NCBI GenBank assembly: GCA_039930985.1 | Contig: JBDTSV010000035.1 | Span: forward strand, 1 to 64,000 | Reading direction: 5' to 3' | DNA from: CADEED01 sp039930985 | Lineage (GTDB): Bacteria; Pseudomonadota; Gammaproteobacteria; Steroidobacterales; Steroidobacteraceae | Length of the DNA stretch: 64,000 nucleotides | Part shown: in pieces, positions 24,248 through 32,781 of the stretch | How the letters are laid out: each line of letters begins with the position of its first letter | How positions within the stretch are numbered: the first letter of the stretch is position 1 | Notes under the pieces: generated by a model | The model's input: only the letters and a program-made list of their open reading frames with translations | Told to the model about the DNA's origin: nothing | The model's database searches: none | Program-made: the position numbers and the translations under genes

Positions 24248-26956
24248 CTAGCCGGTTTCGGCGAGGGAGTTGGAGGATTCCCAGTTGGACTCGAGCAGAT
24301 CGAGCGGCTCGACGCGCAGGTAGCGCAGCGCCTCGGCGGCTGGGCAGGGCTTGGCGAACAGAAACCCTTGCGCGAGACTGCAACCCATGTTGCGCAGGAT
24401 CTCGAGTTGCTGCCAGGTCTCGATGCCTTCGGCCACCACCTGGATGTTGAGGCTTCTCGCCATGGCAACGATGGCACTGACGATGGCGTGATCCGATGGA
24501 TCCGTGGCGATGTCGCGCACGAAGCTGCGATCGATCTTGAGCGAATCGACGCGCCAGCGCTTGAGATAGGACAAGCTCGAGTAGCCAGTGCCGAAATCGT
24601 CGATGGCGATCTTCACGCCGAGGTCACGCAACGTGGCCAGCGCGTCTTCGCGGAATTCTCCGGTGCGTTTCTCGAACAGCGAACCTTCGGTCAGCTCGAG
24701 CTGGATCAATTGCGGCCCGATGCGGTTCTTTTCCATGGCCTGCTGAATGAGCTCGCGCAGCTTGGTGCGCTCGAGCTGCACCGCCGACACGTTCATGCTC
24801 ACCGGCACCAGGTGCGCCCCCTGCTCGCGCCACTTCGTGATGTCGCTGCCGATGCGGTCGAGCACGAACTGGCCGATGGGGATGATGAGCCCGGTTTCCT
24901 CGGCGATTTCGATGAAACGATCGGGTGGAATGAATCCCTGCGAGGGATGCTTCCAGCGCAACAGCGCTTCGAGGCCGGCCACGCGCCGGGACTGGATGTC
25001 GATGATGGGCTGATAGTGCACGTCGAACTGATGCAGCTTGAGCCCCACGCGCAGAGAAGACTCGATGGCCACGCGCTCCTTGAGCGAGCGGTCCATCTGC
25101 GGCGAAAACACCTGGAAATTGTTACGGCCCAGATCCTTGGCCTGGTACATGGCGGTGTCGGAATGCTTGAGCAGTTCGCCCATGGTCGCGCCATCGCGCG
25201 GGAACAGGCTCACGCCAATGCTCACGGTTGCGACCAGCGCGCGGCCGTCGATCATGACCGGGGCACTCAGCACTTCATTGATGCGGGTGGCCGCGATGCC
25301 GACCTCATCGGGCGAATTAACCTTGTGCAACACCACCACGAATTCGTCGCCGCCCATGCGTACGACGATATCGGCCGGGCGCACCGCGGCGCGCACGCGC
25401 TTGGCGATTTCCTGCAGCAGCTTGTCGCCAACCTCGTGACCGCGCGAGTCGTTGATGTGTTTGAAACGGTCGAGATCCAGGAACAGCACCGCGAGCATCT
25501 GCCCTGTCTCCTGGCCGCGCGCGATGGCTTCGGGCAGGTGCGCCTGCAGGAACAACCGGTTGGGCAAGCCCGTCAGGTGATCGTGGTTGGCGAGCTTGTC
25601 GAGTCTTTGCTGGTTGGCCAGCAACTGCGTCTGGGCTTTCTTGCGCTCCGACAGGTCACGCATCAGATAGGACACCAGCCGGCGGTCGCGCGACTCGATG
25701 GGCACGCAGCTCACTTCGACGTCCATCTGCCGGCCATCCTTGAGCCACTGCACGAGCTCGATGCCGCGGCTGGGCTCCACGCGCGCCAGCGTGGCGATGA
25801 CCGGGTCCTGCGAATCATTGGGGCCGCGCAGCACCGACAACACTGAACGGCCGCGCAACTCTTCGAGCGTGAAACCAAGCTGCTGCTGCACGGCTGGGTT
25901 GGCATCGACGATTTCCCCGGTGCGCGCGTCCGCGACCAGGAGCCCGTCCTGCGCCTGTTCGATGATCGCGCGATAGCGGGACTCGAGTGACAGGCGATCG
26001 GCGTTGAGGCGGCGTGAACGCGCGATCAGCACCATGGCGACGATCATGAAGCCGCCGACCAGCAGCCCGAGCAGGATTGTCTGGTAGAGAGTCGTGCGCG
26101 TGGCCTGCGCGTAGGCGCTGCGCGGAATCTCCAGCTGTACCAGCCAGATCGGCGTGCCGAGCTGATCGCGCAGCACGAGATAGCCGTTGACGTGACTGCG
26201 GCCCGCCACGCGCGTCAGGAGATTGGCCGTCAGCGGCGAGCGCCGCACCCACTCACGAACTTCTTCGGGCAGGCCCGAGCGATCGAGATTCGCCACCGGG
26301 AAACCCGTCACCGGCCAGGGCGAGAAGTGTCCGATACGCTCGATGACCGAGGGAGAAAACGCGCGTGAGAAGGCCATCCAACCCTGCGGCTGAGTGCTGG
26401 TCGTGCTCGAAAAAATGGGCCGCACCACGAACAATCCCGGACCGCGCGCGCGTTGCACGATGCCGCGAATGCTGTCGTTCTGGCCATTCAACTGCGCCGA
26501 CGTGACGCCCTGCTTGATGGCGGCCAGCAACTCCGGGTCAGGCGGTATTTCGTATTCCTGCATCGCCGTGGCGTCGACGGCCAGCGACGCCCGGGTCTCG
26601 AGATTGCGATCGAGCACCAGGAAGGTGTCGACGTCGAAGCGCAACAGCGACCCCGCGCCCACCGACTGGCGAAAGTAGTCAGGCCGATTGCCGGCGATGA
26701 ACTCGGCGCTCTCGTTCCAGATCGAATAGTCGCCGACGGCGGCGTACAGGTCCTGGAGTTCGGCCGCGAACCCACGCTCGAGCTGGCGGCTCTGCATATC
26801 CACGTCGCGCTGTTCGATGTCGGCGACGTTGACCAGCCAGCTTCGCTGCGACCAGCCATAGAAAACCACCAGAATGATGGCGACCACCGCGCCTATCACG
26901 GGCAGCGGCGATTGCCGGATTCTGGTTTTGGCTTCCGGAGATCTGTTGCGGGTCAT
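24248..26956 (-). CDS. CHASE4-PAS-GGDEF-EAL cyclic-di-GMP enzyme
   Basis: 902 residues from ATG 26956, taken over an ATG at 27037 whose extra residues look non-coding. Order: membrane helix (VIGAVVAIILVVFYGW), a CHASE4-like periplasmic sensor (about 40-230, with VGDYSIWNESAEFI), a second helix (LLVGGFMIVAMVLIA), a PAS domain (IIEQAQDGLLVADARTGEIV), GGDEF near 533 and EAL near 660. GGDEF is intact with an RxxD inhibition site five residues upstream (RPAD). The EAL domain keeps LEALLRW and DDFGTGYSSL. Both synthesis and breakdown of c-di-GMP are possible. Confidence 0.93.
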   Translation of the reverse strand: MTRNRSPEAKTRIRQSPLPVIGAVVAIILVVFYGWSQRSWLVNVADIEQRDVDMQSRQLERGFAAELQDLYAAVGDYSIWNESAEFIAGNRPDYFRQSVGAGSLLRFDVDTFLVLDRNLETRASLAVDATAMQEYEIPPDPELLAAIKQGVTSAQLNGQNDSIRGIVQRARGPGLFVVRPIFSSTTSTQPQGWMAFSRAFSPSVIERIGHFSPWPVTGFPVANLDRSGLPEEVREWVRRSPLTANLLTRVAGRSHVNGYLVLRDQLGTPIWLVQLEIPRSAYAQATRTTLYQTILLGLLVGGFMIVAMVLIARSRRLNADRLSLESRYRAIIEQAQDGLLVADARTGEIVDANPAVQQQLGFTLEELRGRSVLSVLRGPNDSQDPVIATLARVEPSRGIELVQWLKDGRQMDVEVSCVPIESRDRRLVSYLMRDLSERKKAQTQLLANQQRLDKLANHDHLTGLPNRLFLQAHLPEAIARGQETGQMLAVLFLDLDRFKHINDSRGHEVGDKLLQEIAKRVRAAVRPADIVVRMGGDEFVVVLHKVNSPDEVGIAATRINEVLSAPVMIDGRALVATVSIGVSLFPRDGATMGELLKHSDTAMYQAKDLGRNNFQVFSPQMDRSLKERVAIESSLRVGLKLHQFDVHYQPIIDIQSRRVAGLEALLRWKHPSQGFIPPDRFIEIAEETGLIIPIGQFVLDRIGSDITKWREQGAHLVPVSMNVSAVQLERTKLRELIQQAMEKNRIGPQLIQLELTEGSLFEKRTGEFREDALATLRDLGVKIAIDDFGTGYSSLSYLKRWRVDSLKIDRSFVRDIATDPSDHAIVSAIVAMARSLNIQVVAEGIETWQQLEILRNMGCSLAQGFLFAKPCPAAEALRYLRVEPLDLLESNWESSNSLAETG

Positions 26957-27037
26957 AACGTGAACTGCGTCACGTGCATTTGTGGGGCACTCTAGAGTTT
27001 GCCCCGCGCCCCCACGGGACGGCACCGAACCGCGCAC

Positions 27038-27299
27038 AGTTCCGCGATTCAGGGCAGGAAAAGAGCCCTGAAAACGAGCTTTTGGACGACCGCCGCCAGG
27101 CTGCCGGCGAGGAAAACCGCCGGGCGGGGGCTCAGGAAATCACCCGCCACGTTGCCGCGACGCGTCGCGTGGTTGGGTGCCTTTGCCGCGCATGATCGTC
27201 GTGCCCGCCTTTGCCAGTCTGCGCCGCGGTTGCGACCGCGGCGCCGGCGCCTAACAAGGCGCCGGCGTTTCGCGTCGTGTGGTCGTCATCTTCCAGCCG
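27038..27299. other. Intergenic region with a strong hairpin
   Basis: No gene is supported here. The main structure is a 10-base-pair GC-rich stem, 27242-27251 with 27258-27267, loop TAACAA, just beyond the 3' end of the TonB receptor gene. It lacks a proper U-run on the minus strand and has only TTT on the plus strand, so it may be a Rho-dependent end or RNA-stabilising stem. A smaller stem (CAGGGC/GCCCTG) lies near 27055-27080. Confidence 0.5.
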
Positions 27300-30200
27300 T
27301 TACAGGCTCAGACGGAAGCCGGCGAAGATTTGTCGTCCCGTGCTGGAGTACTGCGTGACCAGCGGGTCGTCCTGGTAAGCCCAGCGATCCTCGGTCTGGT
27401 TGGTGAGGTTCAGGAGATCGATGGCCACCGAGAGGTGGTCGGTGATCTGAATCGTCACGTTCGCATCGATGTTGCGCGTCGCCTTGCTGCCGATGAAGTC
27501 GTTGATCAGCGGCGAGGCGCACGGCGTTTGCGTTCCCGGCAGCAAACCGGGCGCGCAGGTACCGGCGGCGAGCGGATACGTGGTGTTGTATGCGGCGCGA
27601 TACGCCCACGATGTGCGCGCGCTCCACTTGGGCGTTTCGTAGTACAGCGTGAAGTTCGCCGCTTCCGGAGAGGCGCCGAGGAACGGACCCGAGGCCGTGA
27701 CCTGCGGAGCGAGCGGCGCCACCGTCGAGCCCGGGTCGAGGATGTACTGCAGATCGGAACTCAGGTGTGTGTAGTTAGCCTGCACACCAAAATTCCTGGC
27801 CCAGCCGGGCAGGAACTTGAGATCCTGCTGATAGCTGAGCTCGTAACCCTTGATGGTCCCGCCCGGCGCATTCTGGAACTGCCGGATGCTGTAGACGCCG
27901 GGCGCGGTTCCATTGGTCGGCTGCAGCCAAAGCTGCTGCGGGCCCGTCTGGGTTTGCAGGAAAGCAGCATAGGCGTCGGCAGGCAGGATCGACTGAATGG
28001 TGCCGGTCGTCGAGACCGTCTGCGGGAAGTTCGACACGTCTTTCTTGAAAACGGCCAGCGACAACAAGCCCCCTTCGTTGAAGTACCACTCCAGGCTCAG
28101 GTCGTAGTTGGTGGCGCGGAAGGGCGCCAGATAGGGATTGCCGATCGTCAGCGTGCCGATTGCTCCGGCCGCGGAGGGCGTGGTGATGGCGCTGATGGTC
28201 GGCGCCAGGTTGGGGAGCAGTGGCCGCGCCATCACCTTGGCCCAGCCGGCACGCAGGAGCAGTTCGTCGGTGAGCTGATACGCGAGGTTCACGGACGGCA
28301 GGTCGTCGGAATACGTGTTCACCACCTGGAGCGGACGGGGCCCGGTAGCCGCCACGGCGGTGGTAAATCCGTTCGCCGACACGCGCGTTTCTGCGCGGCG
28401 CATGCCGTAGTTGCCGAAGAGCCGATGCCCGAATACGTCAAAATTCCAATCGACCTGCCCGAAATAGCTGGTGTCGTATTCATCGACGCCGAACTGATTG
28501 CCAGGATTGGACGTATACGACAGCCGATAGTCACCGTAGCGATTGACGCAGTCGCAGTCGAAATCGGTGATCTCGCGGAAGGCGTCCATGTTGGGTGCGA
28601 AGAACGCGGTGGGCGCGCCCGCCGGCAGATCGAGACCATCTCCGAATTGATACACGCGGCCGAGATCGGCGGCGTTCACGCCCAGCTCGAGCAGCGTCGG
28701 ATTGAGGGTTTCGGTCGACAGGCGCTGCGCCTGGTTCGTCTTGAACTTGTATTCACGGCGAGTGCCGCCGAATTCCAGACGAATCGAGTCGGATACGGAC
28801 AACTCGAAGTTGAGGTGGCCGCCCTGGTAGTCGTTGTCCGTCTCACGCTCGAAATGGCGAATCGTCGAGAAGCCTTTCACCAGGCTCCACTGGGCAGGAT
28901 CGGCGAGATCGAATCCGTAGCTGATCAGTGGCATGGAGCCATGATCGCGTTCGTCGTAGGTGAACGTTTCGGGGGAATCCATGCGATTGAATTCGACCAG
29001 GTAGGCCGAGTTGTCGTTGGTCGACCGCGAACGGCCGAACAACACATCCATCTTCAGCTGGTCACCGATGTCCTGCTGAATGTTGATGGAACCCTGCTGG
29101 AACTGCGTCGTGAAATACGAGGAATCGGTGGCCGAGCGCCAGTCGATGTTACGCATTTGTAGATAGTCCGCATTGCCGGCGGCAGATACGTGCGCGGCCA
29201 GCACGTCGACGCCGGGCCGGCCAACCATCTCGGCGCGGCCGTACAGGCCGTTTGCCGCCGCCACCGCCGCAGCTCCCGGGTAGCCCACCGAGAGCGGATT
29301 GTTGTAGTAATCGTAGGGCTCGAGGTTGTGCGGGTTGGTGCTGAAGCTCGTGGTGTTCAAGCCCGCGAACACGCCACCGGCCATGGCATCCGTGCCGCCG
29401 CAATCGATGGGGTCGATGTACGTCGTTCCGGCGCGCGGCACGCAGGTGGGATAGGTGCCGCGGCGTGCACTGATCGCGGCGGGCACCACATTGAAGCCCG
29501 CGACTGTGTTGTTGCGATTGAGGCCGACGCTCTGGATCTGATTGACGTCGCTCTTCTGGTCGAACGTCGAGTACACACCATCGAAGCTGATCGAAGTCGA
29601 GTCGCTCGGACGCCACTGGAGGGCGATGGTGGCTCCGAGCCGTTTCTGCGCCAGGTCCTGCTGTTCGATATTGAGCAGCGAGGGGATGCGCACGATGCTG
29701 TCGGTGAAGTTGGTATTGATGGGCGCGCCCGGATACAGCGCAGCGTAGGCGGCCGGATCGGAGCCGGTCATCACTGCAGTGGCGTTCGGATTGGTCACGC
29801 CAGCGCCAAAGGTGGTGCCCGCGGGAGCCGAAAAGCCCGCACGCGGCGGCGCGAAGGTGCCCGTGAATGCGCTGCTGCGGTACAGGTAGTCAGACTGGCC
29901 GGCCTGGCGCTTGTAGCGGTCGACTTCCGAGTCGCGCTCGCTGTACGCGAACGACATGGAACCGCCCAGCTTGTTGTCGAACCACTGATCGGCAAACAAA
30001 GCGGACACGCGGGGGTTGTGTGTGCCGCCATTCTCGTAGAAGGCGTCCTGGGCCGATAAGGCGATCTTGCGGCCTTTGTAATCGAGTGGCTTGCCGGTGA
30101 CCAGGTCGACCGTGGCGCCGAGCGATCCTTCGTCAACGTTGGCCGACGCAGTCTTGCGCACCTGCAGCGAGCTGAACAGATCCGAGGCGAATACGTTGAA

Positions 30201-30659
30201 GTCGAAGTCGCGCGACCGGTTCGGGGCCGTACCGGAATCGCTCGCCGACGTGGTGGCGAGGGTTTCCAGACCGTTGAGCCGGACACGCGTGAAATCGCTG
30301 CCGAGCCCGCGCACCGTGATGCCCTTGCCCTCGCCGTTCTCGCGGTCCACGGAGATGCCAGGAAGGCGCTGGAGGGACTCCGCGAGATTCGCATCGGGGA
30401 AATCGGCGATGTCCTCGGCGTTGATCGCATCCATCATGACGTCGGCGTTTTTCTTGAGCTCGATCGCATTGCGCAACGACAGGCGGTAACCGGTTACCTC
30501 GACGGTGCCGATTTCCTCGGGCGCATCGGCCGCGCTTGCACCCCGAGCCTGTGACGCGGACGCCGCCTGATCCTGGTCGGCGGCTGCCGCACCGGTCGAA
30601 ATGCTTAAAAAACCGAGCGCCGCGGGCAAAATGCCTGTGGTGCGATTTGAGTTCGCCAT
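27300..30659 (-). CDS. TonB-dependent receptor, oligosaccharide type, next to eda–kdgK
   Basis: 1119 residues from ATG 30659, preceded by AGGGGGG. Signal peptide ends in AAAADQ; TonB-box-like TVEVTGYRLSL; plug segments DIADFPDANLAESLQRLPG and ITVRGLGSDFTRVRLNGLET; the barrel ends GFRLSL with Leu rather than Phe. This plug signature is common in large carbohydrate TBDRs of Caulobacter and Xanthomonas-like bacteria. It is divergent from the KDPG aldolase and KDG kinase genes, so import of glucuronate-containing oligosaccharides is likely. The ligand is inferred from context. Confidence 0.9.
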   Translation of the reverse strand: MANSNRTTGILPAALGFLSISTGAAAADQDQAASASQARGASAADAPEEIGTVEVTGYRLSLRNAIELKKNADVMMDAINAEDIADFPDANLAESLQRLPGISVDRENGEGKGITVRGLGSDFTRVRLNGLETLATTSASDSGTAPNRSRDFDFNVFASDLFSSLQVRKTASANVDEGSLGATVDLVTGKPLDYKGRKIALSAQDAFYENGGTHNPRVSALFADQWFDNKLGGSMSFAYSERDSEVDRYKRQAGQSDYLYRSSAFTGTFAPPRAGFSAPAGTTFGAGVTNPNATAVMTGSDPAAYAALYPGAPINTNFTDSIVRIPSLLNIEQQDLAQKRLGATIALQWRPSDSTSISFDGVYSTFDQKSDVNQIQSVGLNRNNTVAGFNVVPAAISARRGTYPTCVPRAGTTYIDPIDCGGTDAMAGGVFAGLNTTSFSTNPHNLEPYDYYNNPLSVGYPGAAAVAAANGLYGRAEMVGRPGVDVLAAHVSAAGNADYLQMRNIDWRSATDSSYFTTQFQQGSINIQQDIGDQLKMDVLFGRSRSTNDNSAYLVEFNRMDSPETFTYDERDHGSMPLISYGFDLADPAQWSLVKGFSTIRHFERETDNDYQGGHLNFELSVSDSIRLEFGGTRREYKFKTNQAQRLSTETLNPTLLELGVNAADLGRVYQFGDGLDLPAGAPTAFFAPNMDAFREITDFDCDCVNRYGDYRLSYTSNPGNQFGVDEYDTSYFGQVDWNFDVFGHRLFGNYGMRRAETRVSANGFTTAVAATGPRPLQVVNTYSDDLPSVNLAYQLTDELLLRAGWAKVMARPLLPNLAPTISAITTPSAAGAIGTLTIGNPYLAPFRATNYDLSLEWYFNEGGLLSLAVFKKDVSNFPQTVSTTGTIQSILPADAYAAFLQTQTGPQQLWLQPTNGTAPGVYSIRQFQNAPGGTIKGYELSYQQDLKFLPGWARNFGVQANYTHLSSDLQYILDPGSTVAPLAPQVTASGPFLGASPEAANFTLYYETPKWSARTSWAYRAAYNTTYPLAAGTCAPGLLPGTQTPCASPLINDFIGSKATRNIDANVTIQITDHLSVAIDLLNLTNQTEDRWAYQDDPLVTQYSSTGRQIFAGFRLSL

Positions 30660-30716
30660 GGTCCCCCCTCTTTCGAATTCGATACTTGTTGTCCACCAGG
30701 CAATCCGATCCGGAAA

Positions 30717-30730
30717 TGACACCGGTTACC
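30717..30730. promoter_or_regulatory. Weak operator candidate between TonB receptor and eda
   Basis: TGACACCGGTTACC is an imperfect palindrome centred on CCGG in the divergent intergenic region, the general form of LacI-family operators. It differs from the motif repeated at 48069 and 49275, so it may belong to another regulator or be chance. Confidence 0.3.
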
Positions 30731-30900
30731 TTGATCGCGTTTATAGACGACTACAAACAGCAGCGCAAGATCAATGGGGATATGGCAAACCAGGAGGCGC
30801 AGTACCGCTGGCCGGCTGCCGGCTACACAATCGATTGCGGCGGCCATTGCCGGTCAACGAAAATGGCTGCGCTTCACAGTTAAAAAATTTGGAGAGGTTG

Positions 30901-31572
30901 ATGAACAAGGATCGGATGAGCGTGCTGGCCGCGATGATGGACCAGGGAGTGATCCCGGTTTTCTACCACCCGGAAGTCGAGGTCTGTAAGAAGGTCATCC
31001 AGGCGTGCGCCAACGGCGGCGCGAAGTGCATCGAGTTCACCAACCGCGGCGATTTCGCCGCACACGTGTTCTACGAGGTCACGCGTCACTTCGACAAGGC
31101 TGACCCGAGTGTGATCATGGGTGTTGGCTCGATTGTCGATGCGCCCACCGCCGGCATCTTCATCGCCAATGGCGCGAAGTTCGTGGTCGGCCCCATTCTC
31201 AATGCCGACGTTGCCAAGGTGTGCAATCGCCGCGCGATTCCCTACAGCCCCGGTTGCGGTTCGGCCAGCGAGATTTCATACGCGCAAGAACTGGGCAGCG
31301 AAATCGTCAAGGTATTCCCGGGTAGTTCGGTCGGCGGGCCGGAGTTCGTGAAAAACGTCATGGGCCCGATGCCCTGGACGCGCATCATGCCCACCGGTGG
31401 CGTGGAGCCGACCGAAGAATCGCTGCGCAAGTGGTTCGGCGCCGGCATCGTCGCCTGCGGAATCGGCAGCAATCTCATCACCAAGGAACTGCTCGCGAAG
31501 CAGGACTACGCCGGCGTCGAGGCGCGCGTGCGCGACACCGTGAAGCTCATCAAGACCATCCGGGGCAAGTAA
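30901..31572 (+). CDS. eda: 2-keto-3-deoxy-6-phosphogluconate (KDPG) aldolase
   Basis: 223 residues from ATG 30901, which has GGAGAGG upstream. Eda splits KDPG into pyruvate and glyceraldehyde-3-phosphate. Catalytic Glu lies in AKCIEFTNRG and the Schiff-base Lys in IVKVFPGSSVGG; the loop MPTGGVEPTEESL binds phosphate. kdgK starts six bases after the stop. Together they finish glucuronate breakdown started by uxaC, uxuB and manD further along. Confidence 0.93.
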   Translation: MNKDRMSVLAAMMDQGVIPVFYHPEVEVCKKVIQACANGGAKCIEFTNRGDFAAHVFYEVTRHFDKADPSVIMGVGSIVDAPTAGIFIANGAKFVVGPILNADVAKVCNRRAIPYSPGCGSASEISYAQELGSEIVKVFPGSSVGGPEFVKNVMGPMPWTRIMPTGGVEPTEESLRKWFGAGIVACGIGSNLITKELLAKQDYAGVEARVRDTVKLIKTIRGK

Positions 31573-31578
31573 TTAGCC

Positions 31579-32685
31579 ATGACTGATAACGTTCTGAAAG
31601 TCAGGTCGGCGTCCGAGACGCGCTGGGACTGCGCCTCATTCGGCGAAGTGATGCTGCGTTTCGATCCGGGCTTCGGCCGCGTACGCAATGCCCGCACCTT
31701 CCAGGTGTGGGAAGGCGGCGGCGAATACAACGTGGCGCGCGCCATGCGCAAGTGCTGGGGAAAACGCGCAACCGCGATCACCGCCCTGCCCGTCAACGAT
31801 CTCGGCTGGCTGGTCGAAGATCTCATGATGCAGGGTGGCGTCGACACCTCGAAAATCATCTGGCGTGACTTCGACGGCCTCGGTCGCAACACGCGCGTCG
31901 GCCTGAATTTCACCGAGAAAGGTTTCGGCATCCGCGCCGCGCTCGGCTGTTCCGATCGCGGTCATTCCGCCGCCTCTCAGATCAAGCCCGGCGAAGTGAA
32001 CTGGGAAAAGTTATTTGGTGAGGAAGGCGTGCGCTGGTTCCATACCGGCGGCATCTTCGCGGCGCTCGCGCCGAATACCTCGGAAGCCGTGATCGAAGCG
32101 GTCGAAATCGCGCGCAAGTACGGCACGATCGTGTCGTACGACCTTAACTACCGCGCATCGCTGTGGAAGAGCCAGGGCGGCAAGGAAGGCGCGCAGAAGA
32201 TCAATCGCAACATCGCCAAATACGTCGACGTGATGATCGGCAACGAAGAAGACTTCACGGCCTGTCTGGGGTTTGAAGTGGAAGGACTCGACGAGCACAT
32301 TTCGGCGATCGACCCGGCCAACTTCAAGAAGATGATCCAGACCGCGGTGAAGCAGTTCCCGAACTTCAAGGTGGCGGCCACCACGCTGCGCAACGCGAAG
32401 ACCGCGACGTTCAATGACTGGTCGGCGATCCTCTACGCGGGCGGTCAGTTCTATCAATCGACGATGCGCGAGGACCTCGAGATCTATGACCGCGTCGGCG
32501 GCGGTGATGGATTCGCCTCGGGCCTCGCCTACGGCTTCATGGAGGGCAAAGGCCCCCAAAGTGCGGTGGAATATGGCGCCGCGCACGGCGCGCTCGCCAT
32601 GACCACGCCTGGTGACACCTCGATGGTCAATGTGAAGGAAGTCGAAGCCGTCATGAAAGGCAAGGGAGCCCGCGTGATTCGTTGA
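31579..32685 (+). CDS. kdgK: 2-keto-3-deoxygluconate kinase (PfkB family)
   Basis: 368 residues. PfkB-family fold: the N-terminal CASFGEVMLRFDPG, the sugar-binding GGGEYNVARAM, and the C-terminal catalytic GGGDGFASGLAYGF with its Asp. KdgK phosphorylates 2-keto-3-deoxygluconate to KDPG, the substrate of the aldolase encoded six bases upstream. It is about 55 residues longer than E. coli KdgK, so another sugar acid cannot be excluded, but the partner gene favours this reaction. Confidence 0.85.
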   Translation: MTDNVLKVRSASETRWDCASFGEVMLRFDPGFGRVRNARTFQVWEGGGEYNVARAMRKCWGKRATAITALPVNDLGWLVEDLMMQGGVDTSKIIWRDFDGLGRNTRVGLNFTEKGFGIRAALGCSDRGHSAASQIKPGEVNWEKLFGEEGVRWFHTGGIFAALAPNTSEAVIEAVEIARKYGTIVSYDLNYRASLWKSQGGKEGAQKINRNIAKYVDVMIGNEEDFTACLGFEVEGLDEHISAIDPANFKKMIQTAVKQFPNFKVAATTLRNAKTATFNDWSAILYAGGQFYQSTMREDLEIYDRVGGGDGFASGLAYGFMEGKGPQSAVEYGAAHGALAMTTPGDTSMVNVKEVEAVMKGKGARVIR

Positions 32686-32727
32686 AGAGCCCCGAGGGTG
32701 CGGCTCGCCTGACGAAATCGCGGTGGC

Positions 32728-32760
32728 GGAAAAAGGGAGGCAACTCGAGTTGCCTCCCCT
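32728..32760. terminator. Rho-independent terminator between kdgK and a TonB receptor gene
   Basis: A perfect stem of two 12-base arms at 32735-32746 and 32747-32758. On the minus strand it is followed by a U-run (complement of 32730-32734), so it ends the receptor transcript. The core stem GGGAGGCAAC/GTTGCCTCCC is the same as in the terminator of the neighbouring receptor gene at 36071-36104. Confidence 0.85.
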
Positions 32761-32781
32761 GCGCCCGTCAGAGGCAGTTTT

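Noticed and set aside
24215..25846. 543-codon open frame on the plus strand
   Set aside because: Antisense to the GGDEF-EAL gene; His- and Gln-rich shadow sequence.
27038..27299. Possible c-di-GMP riboswitch near the GGDEF-EAL gene
   Set aside because: Short stems are present but I could not fit the GEMM core or its tetraloop receptor; only a GC-rich hairpin is supported.
30601..30900. 100-codon N-terminal extension of the KDPG aldolase
   Set aside because: It would overlap the divergent receptor gene's start; the ATG at 30901 has a good ribosome site and gives a normal-sized enzyme.
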